DNA of 64,000 nucleotides from Alphaproteobacteria bacterium (GTDB lineage: Bacteria; Pseudomonadota; Alphaproteobacteria; JAUHZY01), in assembly GCA_030425825.1 (NCBI GenBank), contig JAUHZY010000001.1, forward strand, positions 902,834 through 966,833, in the 5' to 3' direction. The notes beneath the pieces were generated by a model. It was not told the origin of the DNA. It worked only from the letters and a program-made list of their open reading frames with translations, and ran no database searches. Made by a program: the position numbers and the translations under genes. Shown here in pieces: positions 16,528 through 26,334 of this stretch (within the stretch, counting starts at the first letter, position 1; every line of letters starts with the position of its first letter).

Positions 16528-18918
16528 TTATTTACTCATAAGCCTGTTCCACCAACCGGATCGACGATCAGCCTCATCAATACTTTGAAGGCCTGCTGAG
16601 GATTCTGAAATTGGCGCAGAAGAACTGGAAACTAGAGGCTTAGAAATATTCGTTACCCCAGGCTCCAGCGCGCTGACCTCTATTTTCTTGGGCTTAGTTT
16701 TGGAGACAGCCTCAGGGTTATTTCCCTGAGTCTTTTGAGGCTCCTTTACAGGAAGCTGGCGACCCCCATCGCCTTTCTCAGAAGCTTTCTCTGAGACAAC
16801 GGGTTTATTCTTGTCAGACTGCTCACCGCCGCCTGAGGGCGGCCCATCTGAAGAAGGCCTTGGGCCGTCTCCTCGACGACGCAGAAAATAATTTGATTTT
16901 TTCGCACGACGACCTCGCGAAACCTCACGCCCTTTTTCAGACGCAACAGAACCGTCCTCAACCTTTTTTCGCTTGTCGTTTCTATTTCTTTTCTTGTTTC
17001 CGGACTTCTTTTCAGAAGGATCTTTGTCTTTCACACCCTGCTGCTTTGGCTTGTTAGCCTCTTGATCCGAAGAAGGAGCCTTTGATCGTTGAGGCCTTCT
17101 TTTTGAAGACCTATTTGGCTTTACAGGACGCGATTCGTGCGACTGAATAAAGACCTTTCCATCATCTTGCCTTACACCAAACTTCAACTTTGGCGGAATC
17201 AAACTCTCGTCTTGTTCAAAAACAACCTTAACATTGAATTTTTGTTCAATCGCAATAACTTCATCGCGCTTATTATTCAAGATATAAAGTGCTGCAGCAC
17301 CTGCAGAGTAAACAATAATTTCAGCATTCGCCTTTTTAATATTTGCAGCAAAGCTCTCGATGCTTCTAAGAGCATAAACAGCTGATGATTCAGTAGAGCG
17401 TACAATCCCGGACCCACCGCATGTCGGACAAGACTTAGAATGCAACTCCAGCAAACTAGGTCGCAACCTCTGTCGAGACAACTCTAGCAAACCAAAATTA
17501 CTAATCCTACCAACCTGAACCTTCGCACGATCTGTCTTTAGAGCCTCCTTCAAAGTCCTCTCGACTGCCGCTTGATGTTGGTGAGAGTCCATATCAATAA
17601 AGTCAACTACAATAAGGCCAGCTAAATCACGCAGACGAACTTGGCGCGCAACCTCCTGTGCAGCCTCCAGATTAGTCTTATAAGCTGTCTCTTCAATGTG
17701 ACGCTCACGCGTCGCCTTTCCAGAGTTAACATCGATAGCAACCAAAGCCTCTGTCGGGTTGATAACGATCGACCCTCCTGAAGGCAAAGCAGCCTCCTGG
17801 CTATAAATAGCTTCAAGCTGCGACTCTACATTGTATTTTGAGAAAAGATGCTCTGCACCTTCATATTCTTTGATTTTTTTGACATGACTTGGGATCATCA
17901 ATTTCATCAATGAACGCGCCGACTTATAAGCTTCTTCGCCATCAATCAACACCTCACTGATATCCCTAGAGTAAATATCGCGAATAGAGCGCATTACAAG
18001 GTCACCCTCTTCATAGATCAGCGCAGGCGCATTTGACTGCAGTGTTGTCTCGCGAATAGAGCTCCACAAACGAGAAAGGTAATCATAGTCACGGCGAATT
18101 TCAGGGCGCGTTCTTGTCTCACCTGCCGTTCGAATAATAACTGATATTGCATCAGGAATATCGATCTCACTTAAAATTGATTTCAGTCTTTTGCGATTTT
18201 CATGACTGCTAATTTTGCGAGAAATACCACCACTATTACGAGTATTAGGCATCAAAACACAATAACGACCCGGCAAACTCATATATGTCGTGAGAGCTGC
18301 GCCTTTGTTGCCACGCTCTTCCTTAACAACCTGAACAAGTAAAATTTGATCTTTTTTGATTACTTCTTGGATTTTATATTCGCGCAACATTCTCATACGC
18401 GCACGCTCTAGATCACGTGCAACTGGCTGAATAACATCAAGGTCCTCATCAGCTTCATCAATGTCAGCAATCACCTCATCAACACCGTCTAAAGGAAGCA
18501 GAACATCATCTTGTGGATCACCTTCTGATGCACCAAAATTCTTTTCATCACCGCTAGAATAACTATCAAGAACTTTTTTGAAGGCCTCTTCTGAAGACAG
18601 GTCTATGCCTTGCGGATCCATGCCTCTCTCAAGCAGCGCAAGCTTTCTTTCTAAGATTTGCTTATCTGATACCGGAATCTTAAAATAATCTGGATGAATT
18701 TCAGAAAAGGCAAGAAAACCATGTCGGTTCCCACCATATTCAACAAATGCGGCCTGAAGAGAAGGCTCTACACGAACAACTTTCGCGAGATATATATTTC
18801 CCTTTAACTGCCTTTTTGTTGTTGTCTCAAAATCAAATTCCTCAAGAACTTCCCCGTCCACTACAGCCACTCGAGTTTCCTCTGGGTGAGCTGCATCTAT
18901 TAACATCTTCATTGTCAT
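16528..18918 (-). CDS. rne: Ribonuclease E
   Basis: The endonuclease that starts mRNA decay and matures rRNA and tRNA, acting at the inner face of the membrane. N-terminal MLIDAAHPEETRVAV and an S1 domain (about 35-210) carry a long acidic insertion (DEVIADIDEADEDLD), typical of alphaproteobacteria. Catalytic Asp396 (AIDVNSG) and Asp439 (VVDFIDM) are 43 residues apart, and Zn-link Cys497/Cys500 (CPTCGG) follow 58 later, the same spacing as in E. coli (303/346/404). Residues beyond about 600 are disordered, basic then Pro/Ser-rich, the usual degradosome scaffold. Starts at TTG 18933, ATG 18924 and ATG 18918 are possible; GGAG lies 9 nt ahead of 18918, so that is chosen (796 aa). Confidence 0.95.
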   Translation of the reverse strand: MTMKMLIDAAHPEETRVAVVDGEVLEEFDFETTTKRQLKGNIYLAKVVRVEPSLQAAFVEYGGNRHGFLAFSEIHPDYFKIPVSDKQILERKLALLERGMDPQGIDLSSEEAFKKVLDSYSSGDEKNFGASEGDPQDDVLLPLDGVDEVIADIDEADEDLDVIQPVARDLERARMRMLREYKIQEVIKKDQILLVQVVKEERGNKGAALTTYMSLPGRYCVLMPNTRNSGGISRKISSHENRKRLKSILSEIDIPDAISVIIRTAGETRTRPEIRRDYDYLSRLWSSIRETTLQSNAPALIYEEGDLVMRSIRDIYSRDISEVLIDGEEAYKSARSLMKLMIPSHVKKIKEYEGAEHLFSKYNVESQLEAIYSQEAALPSGGSIVINPTEALVAIDVNSGKATRERHIEETAYKTNLEAAQEVARQVRLRDLAGLIVVDFIDMDSHQHQAAVERTLKEALKTDRAKVQVGRISNFGLLELSRQRLRPSLLELHSKSCPTCGGSGIVRSTESSAVYALRSIESFAANIKKANAEIIVYSAGAAALYILNNKRDEVIAIEQKFNVKVVFEQDESLIPPKLKFGVRQDDGKVFIQSHESRPVKPNRSSKRRPQRSKAPSSDQEANKPKQQGVKDKDPSEKKSGNKKRNRNDKRKKVEDGSVASEKGREVSRGRRAKKSNYFLRRRGDGPRPSSDGPPSGGGEQSDKNKPVVSEKASEKGDGGRQLPVKEPQKTQGNNPEAVSKTKPKKIEVSALEPGVTNISKPLVSSSSAPISESSAGLQSIDEADRRSGWWNRLMSK

Positions 18919-19208
18919 TGACATAAACTCCAATACCTATATCAGTCCCATTCAAGGGCTGAATAATTTGTTTGATTTTCTTAAAGGCTCCAAGAGCCCA
19001 CACAGATCCGCCGCCAAGGCCTTTAGAAACCTTATTATTCTTTTGCATATGAATATTGATAGCGGGTGAATTTTGCATAATTTCGAACTTTTTGAACATT
19101 AATTGTAAATCTTTTGTGGTTATTCCTTGAACTAATGCACAGGAATTTGTAACCATTATCCATCATAGACTATAAATAGGTGAAAACTCAATCATGTTTT
19201 TTGTTTAA
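18919..19208. other. Long rne leader and amiC upstream region
   Basis: No gene is supported here. On the minus strand it holds the predicted rne leader, about 235 nt, with a GGCTC/GAGCC hairpin at 18986-18998. Long rne leaders mediate autoregulation in E. coli; a similar role here is inference. No clear amiC promoter was found. Confidence 0.5.
19162..19191 (-). promoter_or_regulatory. Predicted rne promoter
   Basis: On the minus strand TTGAGT (19186-19191), an 18-nt spacer and TATGAT (19162-19167) place the transcript start near 19155. Confidence 0.5.
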
Positions 19209-19274
19209 ATGAACATTTTCCACGTTAAATTCTTTTTTAACGATAATGATATAGGAATATCAGGGCTTGCAAGG

Positions 19275-20465
19275 ATGATAAAAAAACATTTTCTTCATTT
19301 AAGATCCATTTTTTGTTCTGCGGTCTTTTTGATGCTTCTATTCCTGACAACATCTGCGACCCAAGCCCAAGACAAAACGATTGTTTCTGGCATTAGGTTT
19401 GGTGTTCACAAAGAGGTAACGCGCTTTGTCATCGACTTAAACAAAAAAACAAAACACGATGCTTTTGTTATTCGAAACCCTTACCGAGTCGTTATTGATC
19501 TTCCAAAAACAGCTTGGCAAGCACAATCAAACCTTCCTCCTCCTAAATACAGCTTAATAAAAAATTATCGCCATGGCGCTTTTAAGCCAAATATTCATCG
19601 AATTGTCTTAGACGCAAAGACCTCCATAGATATTAAAAAGTCTTTCTATCTTCCCGCAAACAAAACAGGAAAACACAGACTTGTGATTGACATGGTGGAA
19701 GCAAAAGGCACGCCCAAAGCCTTGAGAAAGAAAACAATCACAAAAACACGCCCTGTACAAAAAACAAAGCGTGTCGCTAACAAAAAGCCCGTCATTGTCA
19801 TTGATGCAGGACATGGAGGCATTGATCCAGGCGCGATCGGTGTCGGTGGTGTTTATGAAAAGAAGATCACTCTTTCAACAGCCAAAATGATCAAAGAAAC
19901 ACTTGAGAAAAGCGGCAGATATACCGTTTACCTTACACGCGAGAGAGATATCTATCTTAAATTGAAAGAAAGACGTGACTTTGCACATAAGAAAAATGCA
20001 GACTTCTTTATTTCAATTCATGCAGACTCTATAAAAAACAAGTCCTTACGCGGAGCATCTGTCTATACTTTATCTGAAAAATCTTCTGATAAAGTTGCAG
20101 AAGCCCTTGCAAAAACAGAAAACAAGTCTGACTTAATTGCAGGCGTAGACTTATCTGATGAAGTCCAGGAAGTCACAAACATACTCATTGACCTTGCTCA
20201 GCGCGAAACCATGAACCTTTCTTCAAAGTTTGCGAGCATGTTGCTTAAAAAACTCAAAGGAGATATAAAACTTCTCAGAACACCACACCGCTTTGCAGGC
20301 TTTGCTGTTTTAAAATCGGTAGATATACCATCTATCTTAATTGAAATAGGCTTTTTATCGAATAGAAATGATGCAAGACTTCTGATTAAAAGGTCATTCC
20401 AAAAGAAGTTTTCACAGTCTTTGTTAAGAGCCCTCGACACATACTTTGAAAGTCAAAAAATATAA
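19275..20465 (+). CDS. amiC: N-acetylmuramoyl-L-alanine amidase (AmiC type)
   Basis: A periplasmic Zn amidase that splits septal peptidoglycan. A signal peptide ends near ATQAQD, then an AMIN domain (about 35-135 of the mature region), a basic linker and an Amidase_3 domain. The Zn ligands are visible: His in DAGHGGIDPG, Glu in GGVYEKKITL and His in ISIHAD; the catalytic Glu is in LIEIGFLSN. The start at 19275 (MIKKHFLHL) makes a normal signal peptide and has AGGG about 9 nt ahead; the longer frame from 19209 adds 22 residues before it. The stop overlaps the mrcA start (TAATG), so the hydrolase and a synthase are coupled. AmiC-type enzymes usually need LytM-type activators, none of which is in the window. 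Confidence 0.93.
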   Translation: MIKKHFLHLRSIFCSAVFLMLLFLTTSATQAQDKTIVSGIRFGVHKEVTRFVIDLNKKTKHDAFVIRNPYRVVIDLPKTAWQAQSNLPPPKYSLIKNYRHGAFKPNIHRIVLDAKTSIDIKKSFYLPANKTGKHRLVIDMVEAKGTPKALRKKTITKTRPVQKTKRVANKKPVIVIDAGHGGIDPGAIGVGGVYEKKITLSTAKMIKETLEKSGRYTVYLTRERDIYLKLKERRDFAHKKNADFFISIHADSIKNKSLRGASVYTLSEKSSDKVAEALAKTENKSDLIAGVDLSDEVQEVTNILIDLAQRETMNLSSKFASMLLKKLKGDIKLLRTPHRFAGFAVLKSVDIPSILIEIGFLSNRNDARLLIKRSFQKKFSQSLLRALDTYFESQKI

Positions 20466-22876
20466 TGCGCGCGCTTAGTTTACTTTTCTTTCTCTTTCTG
20501 GCTTTTGTTGGTGCAGGGCTTTTTTTTGCACTAATGATTTATTACGATGCCAGCAAAGACCTCCCCAACCACCATGTTTTGCGTGATTATAAGCCAGAAA
20601 TTGTCACACGCATACACACAGGAGATGGCAGGCTTCTTGCTGAATATGCAACTGAAAAACGTGTTTTTGTTCCTATCAAAGAGATTCCTGAAAATCTCAT
20701 TAACGCATTCTTGTCCGCTGAAGACAAAAACTTTTACAAGCACTCTGGTATTGATTTTACTGGAATCATTCGTGCAATTTTTATAAACATTGCTCATATT
20801 GGCACAAATAGAAGGCTCGTCGGCGCATCGACCATCACACAGCAGGTTGCTAAAAACTTTCTCCTTACGAATGAAGTTTCTTTTGAAAGAAAATTGAAGG
20901 AAGCAATTCTAGCTTTTCGGATTGAAAAACTGCTGAGTAAAAAAGAGATTCTTGAGCTGTACCTCAATGAAATTTATCTTGGCATGGACTCTTATGGTGT
21001 TCCCGTGGCAGCACAAAACTATTTTGATAAGTCGCTTGATGAATTAACCCTACCCGAAATAGCTTATCTTGCCTCCCTCCCAAAGGCGCCAAATAATTAT
21101 CATCCCATTCGACGGAAAGAAGCTGCTGTTACAAGGCGCGACTGGGTATTAACACGTATGGCAGAAGAAGGTTTTATCACACCACAGCAAGCACAAGAAA
21201 GCATCAACAAACCACTAGAAGTTTCTCTCAGATACCGCCCAGATATGGTTGAAGCAAGTTATTTTGTCGAAGCAGTGCGCCGAAAATCACTTGCCCACTT
21301 TGGTAAAAAGGAACTTTATGGCGGTGGACTGTCCATCAGAACCACTCTTGATTCTAGACTACAGCACTATGCAGATCAATCACTTAGAAAAGGGCTTATC
21401 GAATATGACAGAAGGCACGGCTGGCGTGGCCCTATTAAAACATTAGATCTTGTTACGCCAGAGAAACCTTGGCGAGAAGCTTTGAAAGCCCTCTCAAAAC
21501 CTGGTGGCAGCAGAGACTGGGAAATGGCCGTTGTTATGTCTTTCAACAAAGGCTATGCATATATTGGCCTTGAAAGTGGTATTGAAGGTAAAATACCTTT
21601 TAAAGAAATGAAATGGGCTAGAAAGCACCTTCCAGATGAAAAACTTGGGCCAAAACTCTCTCAGCCATCAGACGCATTAAACGTTGGCGATGTTGTTCTT
21701 GTTGAAGAAACAAAGAAAAGTGAGTCTGGCACATATTATCCCCCAAATACATTCTCTCTTCGTCAAATCCCTGAAGCAGATGGCGCTCTCGTCGCCATGG
21801 ACCCTCATACAGGCCGTATTCTTGCTATGACAGGTGGATATGACTTCTCGAAAAGCGAGTTCAATCGAGCAATTCAGGCCAAAAGACAACCAGGATCAGC
21901 TTTTAAACCATTTGTATATATGGCGGCACTAGAAAATGGCTATACGCCTGCCAGCATTGTTCTTGATGCGCCTATCGTCCTTGATCAAGGGGAAGACAAG
22001 CCTGCCTGGAGACCCGACAACTATTCTCAAAGGTTTTATGGACCAAGCCCTTTACGCATTGGTATTGAACACTCTAGAAATCTAATGACCATTCGTCTTG
22101 CACAAAAACTTGGTATGAAAAAAATCACTGACTATGTAGAACGCTTTGGCATCGGAAAAGATTTACCACCAGTCCTTTCAATTTCGATCGGTGCAGGTGA
22201 AGTCACATTACTTGATATGGTGACTGCATATTCAATGATTGTGAATGGTGGAAAACGTGTTACACCAAGTCTTGTAGACCAAATCCAGGATAATGATGGG
22301 AAAACACTTTACAAACATGATAACCGCCCCTGCCCTGACTGCCAAGGACAAGATTTTAACAACCAAAAAATGCCTGAAATTCCAGATCTGAGGCAGCAAG
22401 TAGCCGACCCAATTGCAGCCTACCAAATGACATCTATGCTGCAAGGCGTCGTAGAAAGAGGTACCGGGCGCCGTGCACGTGTATGGAAAAAAATTGTCGC
22501 AGGCAAAACAGGAACGACAAACAATGATGTAGACACATGGTTCTTGGGTTTCTCTCCTGACTTAGTTGTTGGGGTTTTTGTCGGATTCGACATTCCACGA
22601 TCTTTGGGCCGCAAGGAGACAGGCGGGACAGTAGCAGCTCCTATTTTTGGCGACTTTATGCGCAAAGCATTAAAAAACAAGCCCGCCATCCCTTTTCGTG
22701 TGCCCGCCGACGTCAGTTTTGTACGTGTCAACCGCCTGACAGGAAAGTTGACAGACCTTAATGATAAAGATGCGATCATGGAAGCATTCCGTGCAGGGAC
22801 AGAACCATCCGAAAATATGCTGAACTCAGAGGAAAGCTTAGAAGGTGTCGAAATTATTGAAGAAGGTCTCTACTAA
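20465..22876 (+). CDS. mrcA: Penicillin-binding protein 1A (bifunctional)
   Basis: A class A PBP that polymerises and cross-links peptidoglycan. N-terminal membrane anchor (residues 3-27), GT51 glycosyltransferase with Glu86 in SAEDKNFYKHSGID and STITQQVAKN, then an OB-like insert and a transpeptidase. Active-site Ser478-Ala-Phe-Lys481, SRN in IEHSRNLMT and KTG at 681-683 are present. Length 803 is normal. It is preceded by amiC in a one-base overlap and its 3' end overlaps the next gene by 32 nt. The pairing amiC-mrcA is common in alphaproteobacteria. Confidence 0.96.
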   Translation: MRALSLLFFLFLAFVGAGLFFALMIYYDASKDLPNHHVLRDYKPEIVTRIHTGDGRLLAEYATEKRVFVPIKEIPENLINAFLSAEDKNFYKHSGIDFTGIIRAIFINIAHIGTNRRLVGASTITQQVAKNFLLTNEVSFERKLKEAILAFRIEKLLSKKEILELYLNEIYLGMDSYGVPVAAQNYFDKSLDELTLPEIAYLASLPKAPNNYHPIRRKEAAVTRRDWVLTRMAEEGFITPQQAQESINKPLEVSLRYRPDMVEASYFVEAVRRKSLAHFGKKELYGGGLSIRTTLDSRLQHYADQSLRKGLIEYDRRHGWRGPIKTLDLVTPEKPWREALKALSKPGGSRDWEMAVVMSFNKGYAYIGLESGIEGKIPFKEMKWARKHLPDEKLGPKLSQPSDALNVGDVVLVEETKKSESGTYYPPNTFSLRQIPEADGALVAMDPHTGRILAMTGGYDFSKSEFNRAIQAKRQPGSAFKPFVYMAALENGYTPASIVLDAPIVLDQGEDKPAWRPDNYSQRFYGPSPLRIGIEHSRNLMTIRLAQKLGMKKITDYVERFGIGKDLPPVLSISIGAGEVTLLDMVTAYSMIVNGGKRVTPSLVDQIQDNDGKTLYKHDNRPCPDCQGQDFNNQKMPEIPDLRQQVADPIAAYQMTSMLQGVVERGTGRRARVWKKIVAGKTGTTNNDVDTWFLGFSPDLVVGVFVGFDIPRSLGRKETGGTVAAPIFGDFMRKALKNKPAIPFRVPADVSFVRVNRLTGKLTDLNDKDAIMEAFRAGTEPSENMLNSEESLEGVEIIEEGLY

Positions 22877-23717
22877 TAGAAATATCGTTGGTGGCGTCTA
22901 TTTGGCAGCATCAGCGCTATGTTTTTCAATTATGTGGGTTTTTGTAAAAGAACTAAAATCCGCAATTCCTTCTATACAGCTCGTTTTTATACGCGAAACT
23001 GCAATCGCTTTTTGTTGCCTCTTCTTTTTATTAAGACGCAACAAAACACCCTTTAAAACCCGATCACTCCCACTTCATGCGTTAAGAGGCCTTCTTCGCG
23101 CTGGAGGTTCTTTTTTTGGGTTTTATGCAGTAGCCAACATGCCCACAGCAGAAGCAACAACCATTATTTTCTCACAACCTATCTTCATGATTCCTTTTGC
23201 ATTCTTGCTGCTAAAAGAAAAAGTTAACACAAAAACTCTTATCGCAACGCTTATTGGTTTTGTCGGCGTTCTTATCCTTATTCAACCTGGAACAAAGCTC
23301 TTTAATCCTGTGGCCTTTTTTGCGCTTGCCGCAGCAATTATCAGCATATTTCCCAATATTATTGTAAAACTTTTACCAAAAGAAGATGGCGCAATGAAAA
23401 TTCTATTTTACTCAGAGTTTTTTTCAAGCATATGCCTTGCAATGCCTGCTTTCATGGTCTGGCAACCACTTTCTATGCCTGTGATAGAAACGCTTTTTCT
23501 GATCTGTGTTCTGGGTTTTATTGCACAATACTTAATTATCGCAGGATATAAAATAGGCGACGCAACGTCTATTACACCCATTCAATATATCCAATTACCT
23601 TTTAATGCATTATTTGGGTATATGGTTTTCGCAGAGGATCTAACTTTCACAACAATACTAGGGGCGAGTTTGATTGTTAGCACAGCAACATATATTGCGA
23701 CCAGGAAGAAGATTTAA
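22845..23717 (+). CDS. DMT superfamily transporter (EamA family)
   Basis: An inner-membrane protein of 290 residues with about ten hydrophobic segments in two EamA repeats (residues about 15-145 and 155-288). The repeat marks [25 protein letters not shown] and [27 protein letters not shown] are clear. Substrate is unknown; relatives export amino acids, nucleosides or S-adenosylmethionine. The start is GTG 22845 inside mrcA (32-nt overlap); TTG 22857 is an alternative. The stop shares a TTAA with the convergent infB stop. Confidence 0.88.
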   Translation: MSKLLKKVSTNRNIVGGVYLAASALCFSIMWVFVKELKSAIPSIQLVFIRETAIAFCCLFFLLRRNKTPFKTRSLPLHALRGLLRAGGSFFGFYAVANMPTAEATTIIFSQPIFMIPFAFLLLKEKVNTKTLIATLIGFVGVLILIQPGTKLFNPVAFFALAAAIISIFPNIIVKLLPKEDGAMKILFYSEFFSSICLAMPAFMVWQPLSMPVIETLFLICVLGFIAQYLIIAGYKIGDATSITPIQYIQLPFNALFGYMVFAEDLTFTTILGASLIVSTATYIATRKKI

Positions 23718-26188
23718 AGCTTTCCAGCCTCTTCAATCACCTCAAAGCACTCAATAATATCGCCTTCCTTCATATCATCATAATTTTCAAAGGCCATACC
23801 GCACTCAGTTCCTTCTTTCACTTCCTTCACTTCGTCTTGGAAGCGCTTCAGTGTCTTCAGCTTACCCTCGTGAATAACAACGTTGTCACGCAACAAACGA
23901 ACTTTCGCACCACGCTTCACCATACCTTCAACAACCATACAACCAGCAACCTTGCCGACTTTTGTGATTTTAAAGACTTGACGAATTTCAACATTTCCGA
24001 TGAATTCTTCGCGAATAATGGGTGAAAGCATCCCTGTTAGGGCTGCTTTGACATCATCCACAACATTGTAAATAATGCTGTAATAACGAATATCGATACC
24101 GTCACGCTTTGCCAGGTCACGTGCCTGTGGATTGGCACGAACATTAAAGCCAATTACAAGAGCGCCAGATGATTTTGCAAGATTAATATCCGTCTCGTTG
24201 ATACCACCTGCGGCAGAGTGAATAATTTGCACCTCAATTTCATCATTCGATAGCTTTTCAAGACTAACCTTAATCGCTTCAACTGATCCCTGCACTTCGG
24301 CTTTTACAATCACAGGAAGTTTTGTTTTACCATCTTCTGCTTTTTTCGCCATCATTTGCTCTAATGCACTCACTTCGCCTTCTTCATCACCTTCGGCAAC
24401 AGGGTTTCCAACCTTAATAGCATTACGTGCATTCTTTTTCATGCGCTGACGGAACTCCGCAATTTGTCTTGCTTTTGCTTCGCTGTCTACAACAAGAAAG
24501 TCATCCCCGGCAAGTGGCGTACCATTAATACCTGTGATCTCAACAGGCATAGATGGGGCTGCTTTTTTGATTGACTTTAGCTTGTCATTATTCATTGCAC
24601 GAACACGCCCCCACTCAGAACCTGAAACGAAAATATCACCGACTTTAACCGTTCCATGCTGAACAAGAACTGTGGCAACAGACCCACGGCCTTGTTCCAT
24701 ACGTGCTTCGATAACAGTCCCTTGCGCAGCTCTGCTTGGATTTGCTTTCAAATCCAATATTTCAGCTTGCAACAAGATAGATTCTTCTAGTTCTTCAAGG
24801 CCTGTTTTTTGTTTTGCAGAAACCTCAACAGAAATAACATCACCACCCATTTCCTCTAGGACAATCTCATGCTGCAAAAGTTCGTTCTTCACTTGTGTTG
24901 AGTTTGCTTCAGGCTTGTCTATTTTATTAATCGCGACAACAATTGGCACTTCTGCCATTTTTGCGTGACTAATCGCTTCAATCGTCTGTGGCTTAACACC
25001 ATCGTCAGCAGCAACAACAAGCACAACAATATCCGTCACGTTTGCACCACGTGCACGCATCTCTGCAAATGCAGCATGACCTGGGGTATCAACAAATGTG
25101 ATTTTCTTACCCGAAGGACGCATTACTTGATATGCACCGATGTGCTGTGTAATACCACCAGCCTCACCGCTCACAACATCTGTTTGGCGCAACGCATCAA
25201 GCAAAGAGGTTTTACCATGATCCACGTGCCCCATAATCGTTACAACGGGTGGGCGCTCTTTAAGCGTTTCTGGCGCATCTTCAATGTCTTTTAATCCAAT
25301 TTCAATATCGGCATCTGAAATACGCTTAGGTTTATGCCCAAACTCTTCCACGATAATTTCAGCAGTATCACCATCCAAAGGCTGGTTAATTGTTACCATC
25401 ACACCCATTTTGATAAGCGCTTTAATAACTTCTGTGCCTTTTTCAGACATTCTGTTTGCAAGTTCTTGTACGGTGATTGTTTCAGGAATAACCACTTCAC
25501 GTACAAGCTTTACTTTCTCTTTTTTCTGGGTTGGGTCTATACCTTGCTCTTTGAGTTGAGCAATTCGCTTTTTCTCTTGCTGACGACGCATCGCAGAAAG
25601 ACTTGGCACTTTTTCACGCCCCGCATCACCACTAAGAGCCTGTGCAATCGTTAGCTTTCCTGAACGACGACGTTGATCTGCACCACGAGAAGAAGGTGCT
25701 GGCTTTTTAGGTTTTTCTTCTTTTTTCTTTGTCTTTTTTGCATCATCAAACCCAGGTGCAGGATCTGCAAATTTTTTCTTAGGTTTTTCTTCTTCTTTGC
25801 GCTTTTCAGCTTCTTTTTCTGCTTCCTCTAAATCTTGCATAAGTTCGTTAATACGACTTGTTTTGCGCCTTTGCGCTGGTTGTTCTGCTTTTTCATCACC
25901 ACCTTTTTCTGCATCTTCCAATGCGCGTCGGCGTGCTTCTATTTCTGCAGGTGTTAAACCTTTTTCATCCACTTCTGCAGGCGCAGGAGCAGCTTCTTGA
26001 ACAACAGGCTCTTCCACCTCTTCAATCTCTGGCGCTATAGCTGGCTCATTTCCATAGGTACGACGCCTTTTTACCTCAACCATCACTTCATTTGTTTTTC
26101 CATGTGAAAAACTTTGACGAACAGTACCAACTTTCTTGGTTCCTGTACGTGTTGAAAGGCTTAGTGTACTTTTTTTCTTTTCAGTCAT
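23714..26188 (-). CDS. infB: Translation initiation factor IF-2
   Basis: The GTPase that brings fMet-tRNA to the 30S subunit and promotes subunit joining. The N-terminal region (1-240) is highly charged and repetitive, with the alphaproteobacterial opening [39 protein letters not shown] split by conserved motifs. The IF2_N helix region is [16 protein letters not shown]. GTPase motifs: [11 protein letters not shown] (G1), DTPGH (G3), NKIDK (G4). Domains II-IV follow. Unlike most bacteria, no nusA/rimP lies upstream and no rbfA/truB downstream; the gene is alone with its own promoter. Confidence 0.97.
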   Translation of the reverse strand: MTEKKKSTLSLSTRTGTKKVGTVRQSFSHGKTNEVMVEVKRRRTYGNEPAIAPEIEEVEEPVVQEAAPAPAEVDEKGLTPAEIEARRRALEDAEKGGDEKAEQPAQRRKTSRINELMQDLEEAEKEAEKRKEEEKPKKKFADPAPGFDDAKKTKKKEEKPKKPAPSSRGADQRRRSGKLTIAQALSGDAGREKVPSLSAMRRQQEKKRIAQLKEQGIDPTQKKEKVKLVREVVIPETITVQELANRMSEKGTEVIKALIKMGVMVTINQPLDGDTAEIIVEEFGHKPKRISDADIEIGLKDIEDAPETLKERPPVVTIMGHVDHGKTSLLDALRQTDVVSGEAGGITQHIGAYQVMRPSGKKITFVDTPGHAAFAEMRARGANVTDIVVLVVAADDGVKPQTIEAISHAKMAEVPIVVAINKIDKPEANSTQVKNELLQHEIVLEEMGGDVISVEVSAKQKTGLEELEESILLQAEILDLKANPSRAAQGTVIEARMEQGRGSVATVLVQHGTVKVGDIFVSGSEWGRVRAMNNDKLKSIKKAAPSMPVEITGINGTPLAGDDFLVVDSEAKARQIAEFRQRMKKNARNAIKVGNPVAEGDEEGEVSALEQMMAKKAEDGKTKLPVIVKAEVQGSVEAIKVSLEKLSNDEIEVQIIHSAAGGINETDINLAKSSGALVIGFNVRANPQARDLAKRDGIDIRYYSIIYNVVDDVKAALTGMLSPIIREEFIGNVEIRQVFKITKVGKVAGCMVVEGMVKRGAKVRLLRDNVVIHEGKLKTLKRFQDEVKEVKEGTECGMAFENYDDMKEGDIIECFEVIEEAGKL

Positions 26189-26226
26189 TGTTACCTAATA
26201 TTTCATTTTATCTTTAAAGAGCAGTG

Positions 26227-26255
26227 AATCTACCAAACTTACCTTTACGTTGCAA
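26227..26255 (-). promoter_or_regulatory. infB: Predicted infB promoter
   Basis: On the minus strand TTGCAA (26250-26255), a 17-nt spacer and TAGATT (26227-26232). The leader is about 32 nt. Confidence 0.45.
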
Positions 26256-26273
26256 TTGTTCTTTTATAAGGTT

Positions 26274-26301
26274 TTTACTTAAGGCAATATAAATATATTA
26301 T
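26274..26301 (+). promoter_or_regulatory. alaS: Predicted alaS promoter
   Basis: TTTACT (26274-26279), a 16-nt spacer and TATTAT (26296-26301); the leader is about 27 nt. The alaS ribosome site is weak (GAAAGAAA). Confidence 0.45.
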
Positions 26302-26334
26302 TTGATCGCACTATAAAAAGAAAGAAACAAAACA

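Noticed and set aside
18842-19156. 104-aa minus-strand ORF in the rne leader
   Set aside because: It starts at the predicted transcript start, runs out of frame through the rne start and looks random; kept as leader.
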